Source of the DNA: Pyxidicoccus trucidator
Lineage (GTDB): Bacteria > Myxococcota > Myxococcia > Myxococcales > Myxococcaceae
Direction: 5' to 3'
Assembly (NCBI RefSeq): GCF_010894435.1
Contig: NZ_JAAIXZ010000001.1
Coordinates: 166,006-230,005 of the forward strand
DNA: 64,000 nt
Shown here in pieces: positions 9,538-17,302 of the stretch. The stretch's first letter is position 1; each line of letters starts with the position of its first letter. The position numbers were made by a program, and so were the translations under genes. The notes beneath the pieces are model-generated. The model saw nothing but the letters and a program-made list of their open reading frames with translations, was not told the origin of the DNA and searched no databases.

Positions 9538-9562
9538 GTGCTCACCATCACCGGAATACGCA
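9538..9562 (+). mobile_element. IS21-like right terminal sequence (solo)
   Basis: GTGCTCACCATCACCGGAAT followed by ACGCA has the form of an IS21-family element end: a transposase-site repeat with the terminal ACGCA. It matches, in inverted sense, the multi-repeat end at 10610-10726, whose outermost bases are TGCGTGTTCCGG. No IstA or IstB gene is present. Only one repeat unit is visible here, so the call is tentative. Confidence 0.45.
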
Positions 9563-9635
9563 GCTACTGTAACGGCACCGGCATCGCACGGAAGCCCCAC
9601 ATACCAACATCACCACCGACCAACTGAGGATTACC

Positions 9636-10505
9636 TCACGAATTCTGCCGAACATCTGAAGCAGGCATCGAGTTCTTGGGACGCTGACCAGGGCCCGTCC
9701 ACTTCAGCCATTCCCACGTATCCGGAATCCCAGAGGCGCGGAAGAAGAACAGTGGATCGGTTTCAGCCGTGCCTTGCAGGTTGGGATGGCCCGCCTTGTA
9801 ACACGCCGTGCCTCCCGGAAGCCTATAGGCGAACCTCTCGACAGCGGCACTCCCCCACAGAAACCAAGTCGCATGAGGCCACGTCTCAGTGATGTGCTTC
9901 ACGATCAGGCGGCGAACTGTCGTCCATGCCTTTCTGTGTGTATGCGGCTCGTCGACGCGCGTCGACAGGGACGTATTCAAAGGCAGAATTCCTACCTGCT
10001 GCCAGTAATCGAACAATTCTTCGGGTGCCAGCAGATAGAAGTCGCCGGCGTCAGCGGCCCTAGCCGCTTCCTTATAAGAAGGACGATGGGCGTGCTTGGT
10101 ACTCCAGTCGGTGGCTGTCATGTAGAACAAACGCACCAGCGAGCGCACCGCTGCAGCTTCGTTGACGGAGCCATCGGCGTTTTCGGAGTAACGCTCCGCA
10201 AGGGCCATCCATGTCCTCAGGTTCCCAACTTCCAGGGCGAACCCGGTGGCTAGGCCGGCTTGGGAATACGGGTCCTGCCCAACGACCACGGCCTGCACTC
10301 TCGGCACCTGAAGGAACCGGAGGATGCAGTCCGGCAGCGGTGTACAAGTCCCTGCGTCGACATCAGCCGCAATCCGTTCTTCGGCCCTCTCGAGGGCATC
10401 TCGGAATTTGCGGTTGCCGGCAAGCGGCTGCCATGCCGGAGCATAAGGTACATTGATGTCGCAGAATCGAAGCGGCTCCTGGCGCAGTGCTCGTTTCCTG
10501 GCCAT
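9636..10505 (-). CDS. Uracil-DNA glycosylase-superfamily protein, 289 residues
   Basis: The UDG water-activating motif appears as GQDPYS (G76-S81, Asp78), followed by the glycine-rich GLATGFALEV that matches the uracil-pocket loop. LPLNTSLSTR supplies the pocket Asn (N177), and the DNA-intercalation-loop motif appears as HPNLQG with the catalytic-type His240. Family 1 enzymes have GQDPYH and HPSPLS, so both catalytic residues are kept while their neighbours differ. It is also longer than the usual ~225 residues. The start at 10505 has an AAGGGGG ribosome binding site. The gene lies alone between two outward-facing IS21-like ends in a low-GC patch, which points to cargo rather than housekeeping Ung. 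It could act on modified or uracil-containing foreign DNA, but that is inference. Confidence 0.8.
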   Translation of the reverse strand: MARKRALRQEPLRFCDINVPYAPAWQPLAGNRKFRDALERAEERIAADVDAGTCTPLPDCILRFLQVPRVQAVVVGQDPYSQAGLATGFALEVGNLRTWMALAERYSENADGSVNEAAAVRSLVRLFYMTATDWSTKHAHRPSYKEAARAADAGDFYLLAPEELFDYWQQVGILPLNTSLSTRVDEPHTHRKAWTTVRRLIVKHITETWPHATWFLWGSAAVERFAYRLPGGTACYKAGHPNLQGTAETDPLFFFRASGIPDTWEWLKWTGPGQRPKNSMPASDVRQNS

Positions 10506-10609
10506 AGTCCGGCCCCCTTGGTTATTTGTGATTAACCGCCTACTCGCGAGAGTATCGGCAGGAAGGTACCTGTGCTTACCCCATCCGCGTCCGTTTGGCG
10601 CGATGGGGT

Positions 10610-10726
10610 GCGTGTTCCGGAGCATGCCGAGCACCGATTCCGGGCCAAGGTGAGCAGCGATTCCAGAGCAAGGTGAGCAGCAGTTCCGGGGATGCAGAGC
10701 AGGCCTTCCGGTGAAGCCGAGCACCT
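10610..10726 (+). mobile_element. IS21-like left end with five tandem transposase-site repeats
   Basis: Starting with TGCGTGTTCCGG, the + strand carries five degenerate units of about 22-24 bases. Each contains a TTCCGG-like core followed by GAGCA(C/G). This tandem multi-repeat layout is typical of IS21-family termini. The element should extend to the right, but within ~100 bases the sequence changes to an IS3 orfB remnant, so only the end survives. Confidence 0.6.
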
Positions 10727-10825
10727 GCGGTGAGGGGGCGGTCGACAGGAGCGTTGACGGCGCCGGGCAGCAGCAGGCCACTCCGCCCTCCCGATTCGGA
10801 GGTGGAGATGGCGGCCAAGAGGCAG

Positions 10826-11130
10826 TCCGCGCAGCAAGTACGGGTAGACGGGATGCTCGGGATGGGGCCGGCTGGTGTGCGGACCCCGCGCCATGCCCTC
10901 CAGTCCCATGATGCGCATGAGCCGCTGCCCCCGCTTGCGGTTGACCTCATGCCCCTCGGCCCCGAGCGCCACCGTCATTCGCCGGCTGCCGTCGTAGGGG
11001 CGCTCGAGGTAGAGCGCGTCGATGCGACGCATGAGTTGCAGCTCCTCGTCGCTCACCTCGACGGGCTGGTAGTACACGCCATGGCGCTTGCCCAACTGCG
11101 CCAGGCTCTCCTTCTCCGCTGACTCCCATT
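10826..11130 (-). pseudogene. IS3-family transposase OrfB, N-terminal remnant
   Basis: The minus strand reads YYQPVEVSDEELQLMRRID, then GSRRM, GHEVNRKR, RLMRIMGLE, and PHTSRPHPEHPVYPYLLRG. This is the helical N-terminal region of IS3/IS2-type OrfB just before the DDE integrase core. Immediately after LLRG the homology stops and the IS21-like end follows. No DDE catalytic domain remains. It lies opposite in strand to the orfA remnant at 7834, so the two come from different IS copies. Confidence 0.8.
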
Positions 11131-11175
11131 ACTCCAGAAGCCCGACAGACTGAGCCAGTCACCCATGCGAGTTCG

Positions 11176-12105
11176 TCAAGAAGTAGCGGGCACCTGCTTG
11201 GCGATATCGATGATCGCGGCGCGTACGAAGGCGCACGCCTCGTCGTCATCCAGCACGGCGGGCCAGAGCAGGTCCAGGCCGCCAACGGGGTGCGCGAAGG
11301 GGAAGGACGCGCTGCGAAGGTGCGGTCGCTGCCGCAGGACATGCGCCGCGAAGACATCGGGCAAGGTCGCTACCAACTGGCTGCCGTCAACGATGGCGCC
11401 GATCGCGCTGAAGCTCGCGACCGAGCAGCGGACGCGTCGCTCGACGCCGAACCTGTCCTCGACCGTGCCGCGGAGGTCTCCGTTGAAGGAGACGATGACG
11501 TGCTCCTGCGCGAGATACGCGCGCTTGCTGGGTCGCGCGCCGAGGTGCACGTGGCGCGGGTCGAACAGGCAGACGAAGTGGCCACGGATGAGAGGCGTTC
11601 GCAGAATGGCCTGCGGCAGCGTGTCGATGACCGTGGCCGCGAGGTCGACGCGACGGGTCGCCAGCGCCTCGACCACCGTGCGGAACTGGACCGGCGTGCA
11701 GACGAGCCGCATGTTGGGCGCGTCGCGCCCGAGCCGGCGCAGCAGCGGTGGCAGCAGCCATTCGTCCGCGAAGTCAGCGAGTCCGAGGCGGATGATCCGC
11801 TCGCTCTTGCGCGGATCGAAGCGCGCCGGTGCGAGCGAGGCCTGGAGCATCGCCTCGAGCAGAGGACGGACCTCGGTCACGAGACGTACTGCCCTGCTCG
11901 TCAAGATCACGCCGCGGCCGTGGCGCACGAGCATCGGCGTGTCCAGCGACTCGCTGAGCCGGGAGAGCGCCGCGCTCACCGCCGACTGCGTGAGGTAGAG
12001 CCGCGCGGCCGCTTTCGTGACCGAGCCCGCGTCGGCGACGGCGACGAGCACGCGCAGCAGGTTGAGGTCGAGACTCCTGGCACGAACAACGTTCATGATT
12101 GCCAT
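11176..12105 (-). CDS. LysR-family transcriptional regulator
   Basis: 309 residues. The N-terminal winged helix-turn-helix reads LNLLRVLVAVADAGSVTKAA then LYLTQSAVSAALSRL, which is classic LysR, and a periplasmic-binding-protein-like effector domain follows from about residue 95. It is divergent from the aldo-keto reductase gene with under 50 bases between starts, the usual LysR/target arrangement, so it probably controls that gene. An alternative start at residue 4 (12096) is possible. G+C is high again here, unlike the IS-rich patch just left of it. Confidence 0.9.
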   Translation of the reverse strand: MAIMNVVRARSLDLNLLRVLVAVADAGSVTKAAARLYLTQSAVSAALSRLSESLDTPMLVRHGRGVILTSRAVRLVTEVRPLLEAMLQASLAPARFDPRKSERIIRLGLADFADEWLLPPLLRRLGRDAPNMRLVCTPVQFRTVVEALATRRVDLAATVIDTLPQAILRTPLIRGHFVCLFDPRHVHLGARPSKRAYLAQEHVIVSFNGDLRGTVEDRFGVERRVRCSVASFSAIGAIVDGSQLVATLPDVFAAHVLRQRPHLRSASFPFAHPVGGLDLLWPAVLDDDEACAFVRAAIIDIAKQVPATS

Positions 12106-12153
12106 GCATGCTATTTGCTAGTGTGAATCGTGGCCAGCGTTAGATTTGAGCCC

Positions 12154-13023
12154 ATGACGAATACAGACAAACTCGGCGGCCGATTCACGTTCCCCGGCAC
12201 ATCGCTCACGGTGCACCGCATGGGCTACGGCGCCATGCAGCTCGCGGGCCCGCACGTCTGGGGACCGCCGCGTGATCCCGAAGCGGCTGCAGCGGTGCTA
12301 CGCGAGGCGATCGCGATCGGCATTGACCACATCGACACGAGCGACGCCTACGGGCCACACGTCACGAATCAGCTCATTCACGCCACGCTGCATCCGTATC
12401 CCAAGAACGTCGTGATCGTGTCAAAGGTGGGTGGGCGGCGTGGCACGGACAGGTCGTGGCTCCCGGCGCTATCGCCCGCCGAGGTCCGCTCGGGCATCCA
12501 GGACAACCTGCGCAACCTCGGGCTCGACGCAATCGACGTCGTGAACTTGCGCATGATGAGCATGACGCCAACGGAGGGCCCTCTCGACAAAGAGCTCGCC
12601 GTCCTCATCGAACTCAAGCGTGAGGGGCTCGTTCGACACATCGGCCTCAGCAACGTGACGGCGCGTCAGGTCGAGCAGGCGCAAGCGCTCACCGAGATCG
12701 TGTGCGTGCAGAACCACTACAACCTGGCGCATCGAGGAGACGACGCGCTCATCGACGCGCTGGCGAAGCAGGGCATCGCCTACGTGCCGTTCTTCCCGCT
12801 CGGCGGCTTCACGCCGCTCCAGTCCTCGACGCTGTCGGAAGTGTCGAACGAGCTGGGCGCGACGCCGATGCAGGTCGCGCTCGCGTGGCTGCTGCACCGC
12901 GCGCCGAACATCCTGCTCATCCCGGGCACGTCGTCGGTCGCGCACCTGCGCGAGAACGTGGCTGCGGCGTCGCTCGTGCTGCCGGAGAAGAGCATCACCG
13001 CGCTCGACGGGATCGCGCGTTGA
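12154..13023 (+). CDS. Aldo-keto reductase family oxidoreductase
   Basis: About 289 residues forming an (alpha/beta)8 NADPH-dependent reductase. Catalytic tetrad elements are visible: DTSDAYG (Asp and Tyr), IVSKVGG (Lys) and a VQNHYN segment near the cofactor site. IPGTSSVAHLREN is the C-terminal NADP-binding signature. The ATG at 12154 is preferred; an in-frame GTG at 12130 would add eight non-conserved residues. The LysR gene is divergent and probably regulates it. The substrate is unknown, probably a small aldehyde or ketone. Confidence 0.9.
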   Translation: MTNTDKLGGRFTFPGTSLTVHRMGYGAMQLAGPHVWGPPRDPEAAAAVLREAIAIGIDHIDTSDAYGPHVTNQLIHATLHPYPKNVVIVSKVGGRRGTDRSWLPALSPAEVRSGIQDNLRNLGLDAIDVVNLRMMSMTPTEGPLDKELAVLIELKREGLVRHIGLSNVTARQVEQAQALTEIVCVQNHYNLAHRGDDALIDALAKQGIAYVPFFPLGGFTPLQSSTLSEVSNELGATPMQVALAWLLHRAPNILLIPGTSSVAHLRENVAAASLVLPEKSITALDGIAR

Positions 13024-13030
13024 CAGCTGC

Positions 13031-13173
13031 GCCTACCCAAAATTCGGTCGCTGCGTCATGGGTGCGTCAAGGGCAATTTCGGCAGTGCGTCAAGGCGGGT
13101 GAGCGAAGCGCGGGGAGGGCATCGTCAGCTCGGTGTGTCCGCCGAGGCGACAACCTCCCTGATACAGGGGGGG
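13031..13173 (+). repeat. IS3 left-end repeat, copy 2 (solo)
   Basis: Starts GCCTACCCAAAATTCGGTCG and follows the 7694-7833 copy along its whole length, including the shared blocks CAGCTCGG and CTGATACAGGGG. No orfA frame follows; the sequence changes to unrelated DNA and then to the 56-bp palindromic repeat. It is therefore a solo end left by deletion or partial transposition. Confidence 0.65.
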
Positions 13174-13235
13174 CCATTGCCCCCATATAGCCCCTCCGGC
13201 ATCTCTAGGCGGGAGGGTAGCGGTCGATTTCATGC

Positions 13236-13291
13236 AACGGTGTCGCCCGGCCTGTCTCTTCCCATCAGGAGGGGGCGTTCATGCCCCCCAT
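13236..13291 (+). repeat. 56-bp palindrome-containing repeat, copy A
   Basis: This block reads AACGGTGTCGCCCGGCCTGT, then a stretch ending in GGGGGCGTTCATGCCCCC. It recurs at 22460-22515, about 9.2 kb away, with a single base difference (CCCATCAGG versus CCCGTCAGG). The 3' half is a perfect GGGGGC/GCCCCC stem with a six-base loop. It lies 20 bases upstream of a lipoprotein start codon. Confidence 0.7.
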
Positions 13292-13310
13292 GACTCCTCG
13301 GGAGGACGAC

Positions 13311-13676
13311 ATGAAGGCGACGACGCGGTACCTGGTGCTTCTCTCCATGCTGGTGGTGGGCTGTGGTGGCTCGAACGAAGACGATGTGGACGAGGACACC
13401 AACTCGTTCCCCGAGACTATTGAGTGTGGCGACACAAGCTGCAAGCGCGCCACTCAATACTGCGCGACCATTGCAAGCGCTGAAACGAGCCATGTGTGTC
13501 TGAATAAGAAGGAGAGCTGCAAGAGCTGCGACTGCGTGGATATGGAAACAGACCTCGCCATCCAGACCGGGCGCCATGACTGCACCGCGACCGCCAGGCT
13601 CGATGTGTACTTCACATGCGCCTATTATGATGATGTGGACTATATCAAGACCTCCTGCACCGTACGTGCTCGCTGA
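13311..13676 (+). CDS. Small Cys-rich secreted lipoprotein
   Basis: 121 residues starting MKATTRYLVLLSMLVVGCGG: a lipoprotein signal peptide with the lipobox Val-Val-Gly-Cys. The mature part begins with an acidic linker (NEDDVDEDTN) and contains about ten further cysteines, including CKSCDC, which suggests a disulfide-stabilised surface domain. No family is recognised. The ATG at 13311 was chosen because it begins the signal peptide; the frame extends upstream into the palindromic repeat. Myxobacteria encode many such orphan lipoproteins. Confidence 0.75.
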   Translation: MKATTRYLVLLSMLVVGCGGSNEDDVDEDTNSFPETIECGDTSCKRATQYCATIASAETSHVCLNKKESCKSCDCVDMETDLAIQTGRHDCTATARLDVYFTCAYYDDVDYIKTSCTVRAR

Positions 13677-13765
13677 GAGCACAAGACGGATAGGGACGAG
13701 GGACTCGTGGTGGATGTCGCGGGGCCTTCGAGCGCCGGGGCTCCTGGCTCATGCCAGCGGCGGGG

Positions 13766-15199
13766 TCACTTCGTTGCGGGCACGGGGTTGACGGTGGTGG
13801 CCTGGCGCGACGCCTGGAGCGCGGGAGGCGATGCCGTCAGCGAGCCCAGGTAGAGCCGGCCGTGGAAGCCGTGGGGCTGCTGGGAGGTGAAGAGGTTCAG
13901 GCCAGCGGCCTGCTTGGAGGACTGCCGTGCCTCGAGCGTCGGGCTGATGCCGAAGACGTTGCACTCCACCTCCTCGTCCCAGACGCTGTAGCGGCAGGCG
14001 AACTGGGTGCCGCGCTGGAAGCCCACGTCCAGGGCACGCACCGAGGGCAGGGCATGTGCCACGCGAGAGCCCATGGGCTCGAGGTCGCCATCCCAGCTCA
14101 CCTCCGTGGTGCGCGCGTGGACGCTGCCCGTGAGCACCAGCGTCCAGGCCTGGGGGCGCTTCGACTGGGCGTTCAGCAGGTGCTGGGCCAGCTGCGCCTC
14201 GCGCTCATTGCCATGAGCCTTGTCGGAGTCGATGGCGGCCACGGCCACGTCCTTTCCGGAGACGCGCAAGCGGCGGGCCTGCTCGACGAGCCACAGCATG
14301 GCGCGGCTGCTGCGCCCGTCCTGGTATGTCCGGCGCCAGAAAGCGCTCCCCGCGAGAAGCTCCTGAACGGCCGCTGAATCGCCGTCGCTGGCGAGGTAGC
14401 GCTCGAGGAGCGGCTGCTCGGAGACGGGAATGGACAGCGCCAGTGTCACCGGCAGTTCCTGGGCCGTGGCCTCGCACACCATCCGCAGCGCCGCGAACGG
14501 CACCTCCTGCGTGCCCAGGGGGTCCGCCACGAGCAGGACGCCTCCCGCGGAGAACAGGGACGAGGCTCCCTCCACGGGAGCACCACACGCGGGAGCGGTG
14601 GAGGTGGCGGGGGTCCCCCCCTCCTCGCCCCAGCTCTCCATCACCACCGAGCGAATGGGAACGGGGGGATTGCCGCCCACCAGCTCCAGCGCGGGAGCCA
14701 TCTCCAGCCGCTCCAGGAGCTTCTGCTCGATGCCCATGTCGCGGAAGCCGTGCGCCGGCCGGTAGCCCTCCAGCCCAGGGACATTGGTGAAGGCATCCGG
14801 CACGGACACGGACACGGAGAGCTGCTCGCTGGACCGACCGGAGGCCTCCGCGGCGAAGCTCCCCTCCTGGGTGTACCTGATGCGAAAGACTCGAACGAGT
14901 GCCTGCCGGGGCCCGAGCCGCTCTCCCTGGATGTAGTAGCGCTCGGGGGGGACGACGTCCGGAATGAAGGAGGAGAACATCTCCAGTCCCCCCTCCTTCT
15001 CCATCACGTCATAGCGGTTCTTCTCCAGGATGTACCGGGCCGTCATCATCGCGTCCTCGGCGGGCACCTGATAGACGACCTCGCGCGTGGGCGTCTCGTA
15101 CCGACCCGTCTCCGGGTTGTACTGGGTGGCGATACCTCGCGTGGCGGTGGCGCATCCCACGCACCCCAGGAGCCCCAGCATCATTCCAAGCCGTCGCAT
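13766..15199 (-). CDS. Lipoprotein with C-terminal ChaN/TraB-like (EreA-like) region
   Basis: 477 residues. The start at 15199 is preceded by GGAGGAA and gives MRRLGMMLGLLGCVGC, a short lipoprotein signal peptide. The N-terminal ~170 residues carry a YNPETGRYETPTREVVYQVP motif and look like a small periplasmic domain. The C-terminal half (GTQEVPF, VTLALSIP, FWRRTYQDGRSSRAMLWLVEQ, AAIDSDKAHGNEREAQ, LTGSVHARTT) follows the pattern of ChaN/Tiki-fold proteins. In those, GTxExP and GNxHA supply metal or haem ligands; here the second motif is GSVHA. The function is unknown, and the family assignment rests on motif spacing only. Confidence 0.65.
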   Translation of the reverse strand: MRRLGMMLGLLGCVGCATATRGIATQYNPETGRYETPTREVVYQVPAEDAMMTARYILEKNRYDVMEKEGGLEMFSSFIPDVVPPERYYIQGERLGPRQALVRVFRIRYTQEGSFAAEASGRSSEQLSVSVSVPDAFTNVPGLEGYRPAHGFRDMGIEQKLLERLEMAPALELVGGNPPVPIRSVVMESWGEEGGTPATSTAPACGAPVEGASSLFSAGGVLLVADPLGTQEVPFAALRMVCEATAQELPVTLALSIPVSEQPLLERYLASDGDSAAVQELLAGSAFWRRTYQDGRSSRAMLWLVEQARRLRVSGKDVAVAAIDSDKAHGNEREAQLAQHLLNAQSKRPQAWTLVLTGSVHARTTEVSWDGDLEPMGSRVAHALPSVRALDVGFQRGTQFACRYSVWDEEVECNVFGISPTLEARQSSKQAAGLNLFTSQQPHGFHGRLYLGSLTASPPALQASRQATTVNPVPATK

Positions 15200-15457
15200 C
15201 ACTTCCTCCATGAGCCACAGGCACTGGAGGCAGGCTTGGGGCGCGTAGGACATATTGACATCGCCCGGTTGACGTTTGAAGTGGACCCCGTGCGCGCCCT
15301 GCTCGCTTCTGCGCGAATCGACATCCCGCTTGCCGTAGTGACGTCTCCCGGCCGGACACCCAGGAATCGGGCTTCGATGCCTCCACTGCCCGGCCGCAAG
15401 CGCCTCTACTTCAGCAGCGACGAGTACAACCCTTCGCGGCGCGGCAGCGCCCCGACT
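15200..15457. other. Intergenic, nothing recognised
   Basis: 258 bases between the lipoprotein start and the end of the NAD-epimerase gene, both on the minus strand. It should hold the lipoprotein promoter. I see no clear promoter, operator or hairpin. Confidence 0.3.
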
Positions 15458-16297
15458 TCACCCGGCTGCGTATGCGCCTGCGGCGAGCGCGTCTGCGAGG
15501 CGGGGAAACCTGGGCTTGAAGCCGAGGTCTTCGCGGATGCGGCGACCGTCGAGGAGCACTTCAAAAGTACGCGCGAACTCAGCGTTCGAGCCGTCAGGCG
15601 GCGGCGCACCCACCGACGCGAACAGCGTGGCGAGGTCGGGGGCCTCGTCGTCGACGACGTTGTAGATGCGATGCGCAGGCGAAGGCGCCTCGAGCAGACG
15701 AGCGACGGCCTGTGCGACGTCGGCGTGGTGGCCAATCGACAGGCGTTGGGCCGGCGGGAAGCTGCGCATCATCGGTATCACCTCCTCGATGTGTGGATCG
15801 CCGTCGCCGTACACGAACGGCAGGCGAAGCACGCGCACGTCGAGCCCTTCGAGCGCGAGGAGGAAGCGCTCGGCTGCAAGCTTGCTCACCGGGTATGCCG
15901 CGGTCGGCGCGCAGGGGTCGTCCTCGCGGGCGAGGCGGCCACCATTCGAACCGTAGACCAGGCCGGTGCTCGTGAAGATGAAGCGCTTCACGGAGGCGGC
16001 ACGGGCGGCGCTCGCGAGGTGCTGCGTGCCGAGGTCATTGACCGCGTGCGCTTGCTCGGGAGTCGCGCCGCGGAAGAACGCGGCGCAGTGGACCACGGCG
16101 TCGACGCCGCGCACCGTGGCCGCGAGCGAGTCCACATCGAGCAGATCGCCCTGGGCGAGCTCGACACGAGCTTCCTTCAGGGCGGCAGCGCGCGTCGGAT
16201 CGCGCACGAGGGCGCGCACTTGATAGCCGCGCTCGGCGAGTCGCCTGGTGAGTCGACTTCCGATCTTTCCGGTCGCTCCGGTGACAAGGATTTTCAT
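15458..16297 (-). CDS. NAD(P)-dependent epimerase/dehydratase (extended SDR)
   Basis: 279 residues beginning MKILVTGATGKIGSRL with the extended-SDR Rossmann motif GATGKIG. DxxD-type residues, FTSTGLVYG (catalytic Ser/Thr region) and the YPVSK active site (Tyr-x-x-x-Lys) follow, then RLPFVYGDGD and HHADVAQAVARLLE, typical of NAD-dependent epimerases. The start at 16297 was chosen because the Rossmann fold begins there. It is divergent from an AraC regulator whose start is ~100 bases away, suggesting it is the target of that regulator. Confidence 0.88.
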   Translation of the reverse strand: MKILVTGATGKIGSRLTRRLAERGYQVRALVRDPTRAAALKEARVELAQGDLLDVDSLAATVRGVDAVVHCAAFFRGATPEQAHAVNDLGTQHLASAARAASVKRFIFTSTGLVYGSNGGRLAREDDPCAPTAAYPVSKLAAERFLLALEGLDVRVLRLPFVYGDGDPHIEEVIPMMRSFPPAQRLSIGHHADVAQAVARLLEAPSPAHRIYNVVDDEAPDLATLFASVGAPPPDGSNAEFARTFEVLLDGRRIREDLGFKPRFPRLADALAAGAYAAG

Positions 16298-16395
16298 GTG
16301 CGGACCGTAGCCATCCGCGACTCGTCGAAGATTGGAAAAAACGGACACGCGCACCGACTCTTGCGCAACCGTCGCGCGCACGCCAAGGTCATCTC

Positions 16396-17178
16396 ATGCA
16401 CGCGAGCCCCGTTCACCACCGTTGCGTTGCGCCGAGCGCATCGACCGCGTCCGCCGTAGCGGCACTGGTCGTGGACGAGCGCGACCGCGACGTGCCGGGC
16501 GTCTTGATTCCGCGTCCGGAGGTCCAGCTCGTCGTTCGGTTCGGGCCGTTGGCGCGAAGGGGGCTCGACGCACACGCGTTGGGCGGAAGGCAGAGGGTGC
16601 ATCGAAAGCTCATTCGCAGCGGGCAGCGGACCGTGACGGCGCGTCTTCACCTGGGCTCGCATGAGGCGGTGCTCGGCGTGCCGGCCTCCGCAATCGCCGG
16701 AGGCATCGTCGCGCTCGATGAGCTGTGGGGCGACGCCGCGACCCGGCGGCTCTTCGATCGGCTTGGCGACGCCCGCAACACGGCCGATGCGGCTGCAATC
16801 CTGGAGAGCGCGATCGCCGAACGCCTCGCGCTCGCGGACGGACGCCGCGCCCGCGCGCAACTCGCCCTCGCCGCCGCCGAGAGGCTGACGAGCGCCAATG
16901 TGAACGCCGTCGCCGTAGACCTCGGTGTGAGCGAGCGGCATCTCCGTCGCGTGTTCCGTGAAACCGTCGGCGTGAGCCCAAAGGCGTTCGCCAGGCTGAC
17001 ACGCTTCCATCGCGCGCTACGCGACGCGCTCGAGGACGATCACGCCAGCTGGGCGAGCATCGCCGCCGAAGCCGGCTACTACGACCAGGCGCATCTCATC
17101 GCCGAGTTCCGCGCGATCACGGGCGTGACGCCGCAGGGGTTTCTCGGCGAGCTCCGCGCGACTCCGTTGATCGGCTGA
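16396..17178 (+). CDS. AraC-family transcriptional regulator
   Basis: 260 residues. The C-terminal ~100 residues form a double helix-turn-helix: VNAVAVDLGVSERHLRRVFRE, then WASIAAEAGYYDQAHLIAEF and the AraC signature ending GVTPQGF. The N-terminal domain resembles the small ligand-binding domain of DUF6597-type AraC proteins. It is divergent from the SDR epimerase at 15458-16297, which is its most likely target, and is followed by a strong hairpin shared with the convergent RoxA-like gene. Confidence 0.88.
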   Translation: MHASPVHHRCVAPSASTASAVAALVVDERDRDVPGVLIPRPEVQLVVRFGPLARRGLDAHALGGRQRVHRKLIRSGQRTVTARLHLGSHEAVLGVPASAIAGGIVALDELWGDAATRRLFDRLGDARNTADAAAILESAIAERLALADGRRARAQLALAAAERLTSANVNAVAVDLGVSERHLRRVFRETVGVSPKAFARLTRFHRALRDALEDDHASWASIAAEAGYYDQAHLIAEFRAITGVTPQGFLGELRATPLIG

Positions 17179-17226
17179 CGCCGGGCTCGCCAAACAATCC
17201 GAGCCGGTGCGATCAGCTCTCCGATG

Positions 17227-17284
17227 CGTGGAGTGATGCCGCCGCCAGGAAGCGCGCTTCTCCTGGCGGCCGCGTCACTCCACG
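17227..17284. terminator. Long bidirectional hairpin between convergent genes
   Basis: Outer arms CGTGGAGTGA (17227-17236) and TCACTCCACG (17275-17284) are perfectly complementary. A second inner stem pairs GCCGCCAGGA with TCCTGGCGGC. It lies between the ends of the AraC gene and the RoxA-like gene, which converge on it, so it probably terminates both. No U-rich tract is present. Confidence 0.65.
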
Positions 17285-17302
17285 ATGAACCCAACTCCAG
17301 AG

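Larger units (their letters stand above)
9322..9635. other. 314-bp gap between ParA-type and UDG-like genes, with two mobile-element scars
   Basis: On the minus strand the ParA ribosome binding site is at the left. A GC-rich block of chromosomal character follows (about 9340-9480). Next comes a 26-base third copy of the IS3 left-end repeat (9495-9520), and then an IS21-like terminal sequence ending in CCGGAATACGCA (9538-9562). The remaining ~70 bases show nothing. The two flanking genes are therefore probably not co-transcribed in their original arrangement. Confidence 0.5.

Noticed and set aside
10610..10726. Short tandem repeats considered as a CRISPR array
   Set aside because: Units of ~22-24 bases have no unique spacers, are degenerate, and end in an IS21-like terminus. 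No cas genes are nearby.
14750..16459. 569-codon open frame on the + strand
   Set aside because: Spans two real minus-strand genes (lipoprotein and epimerase) in antisense; composition is that of a GC3 shadow.
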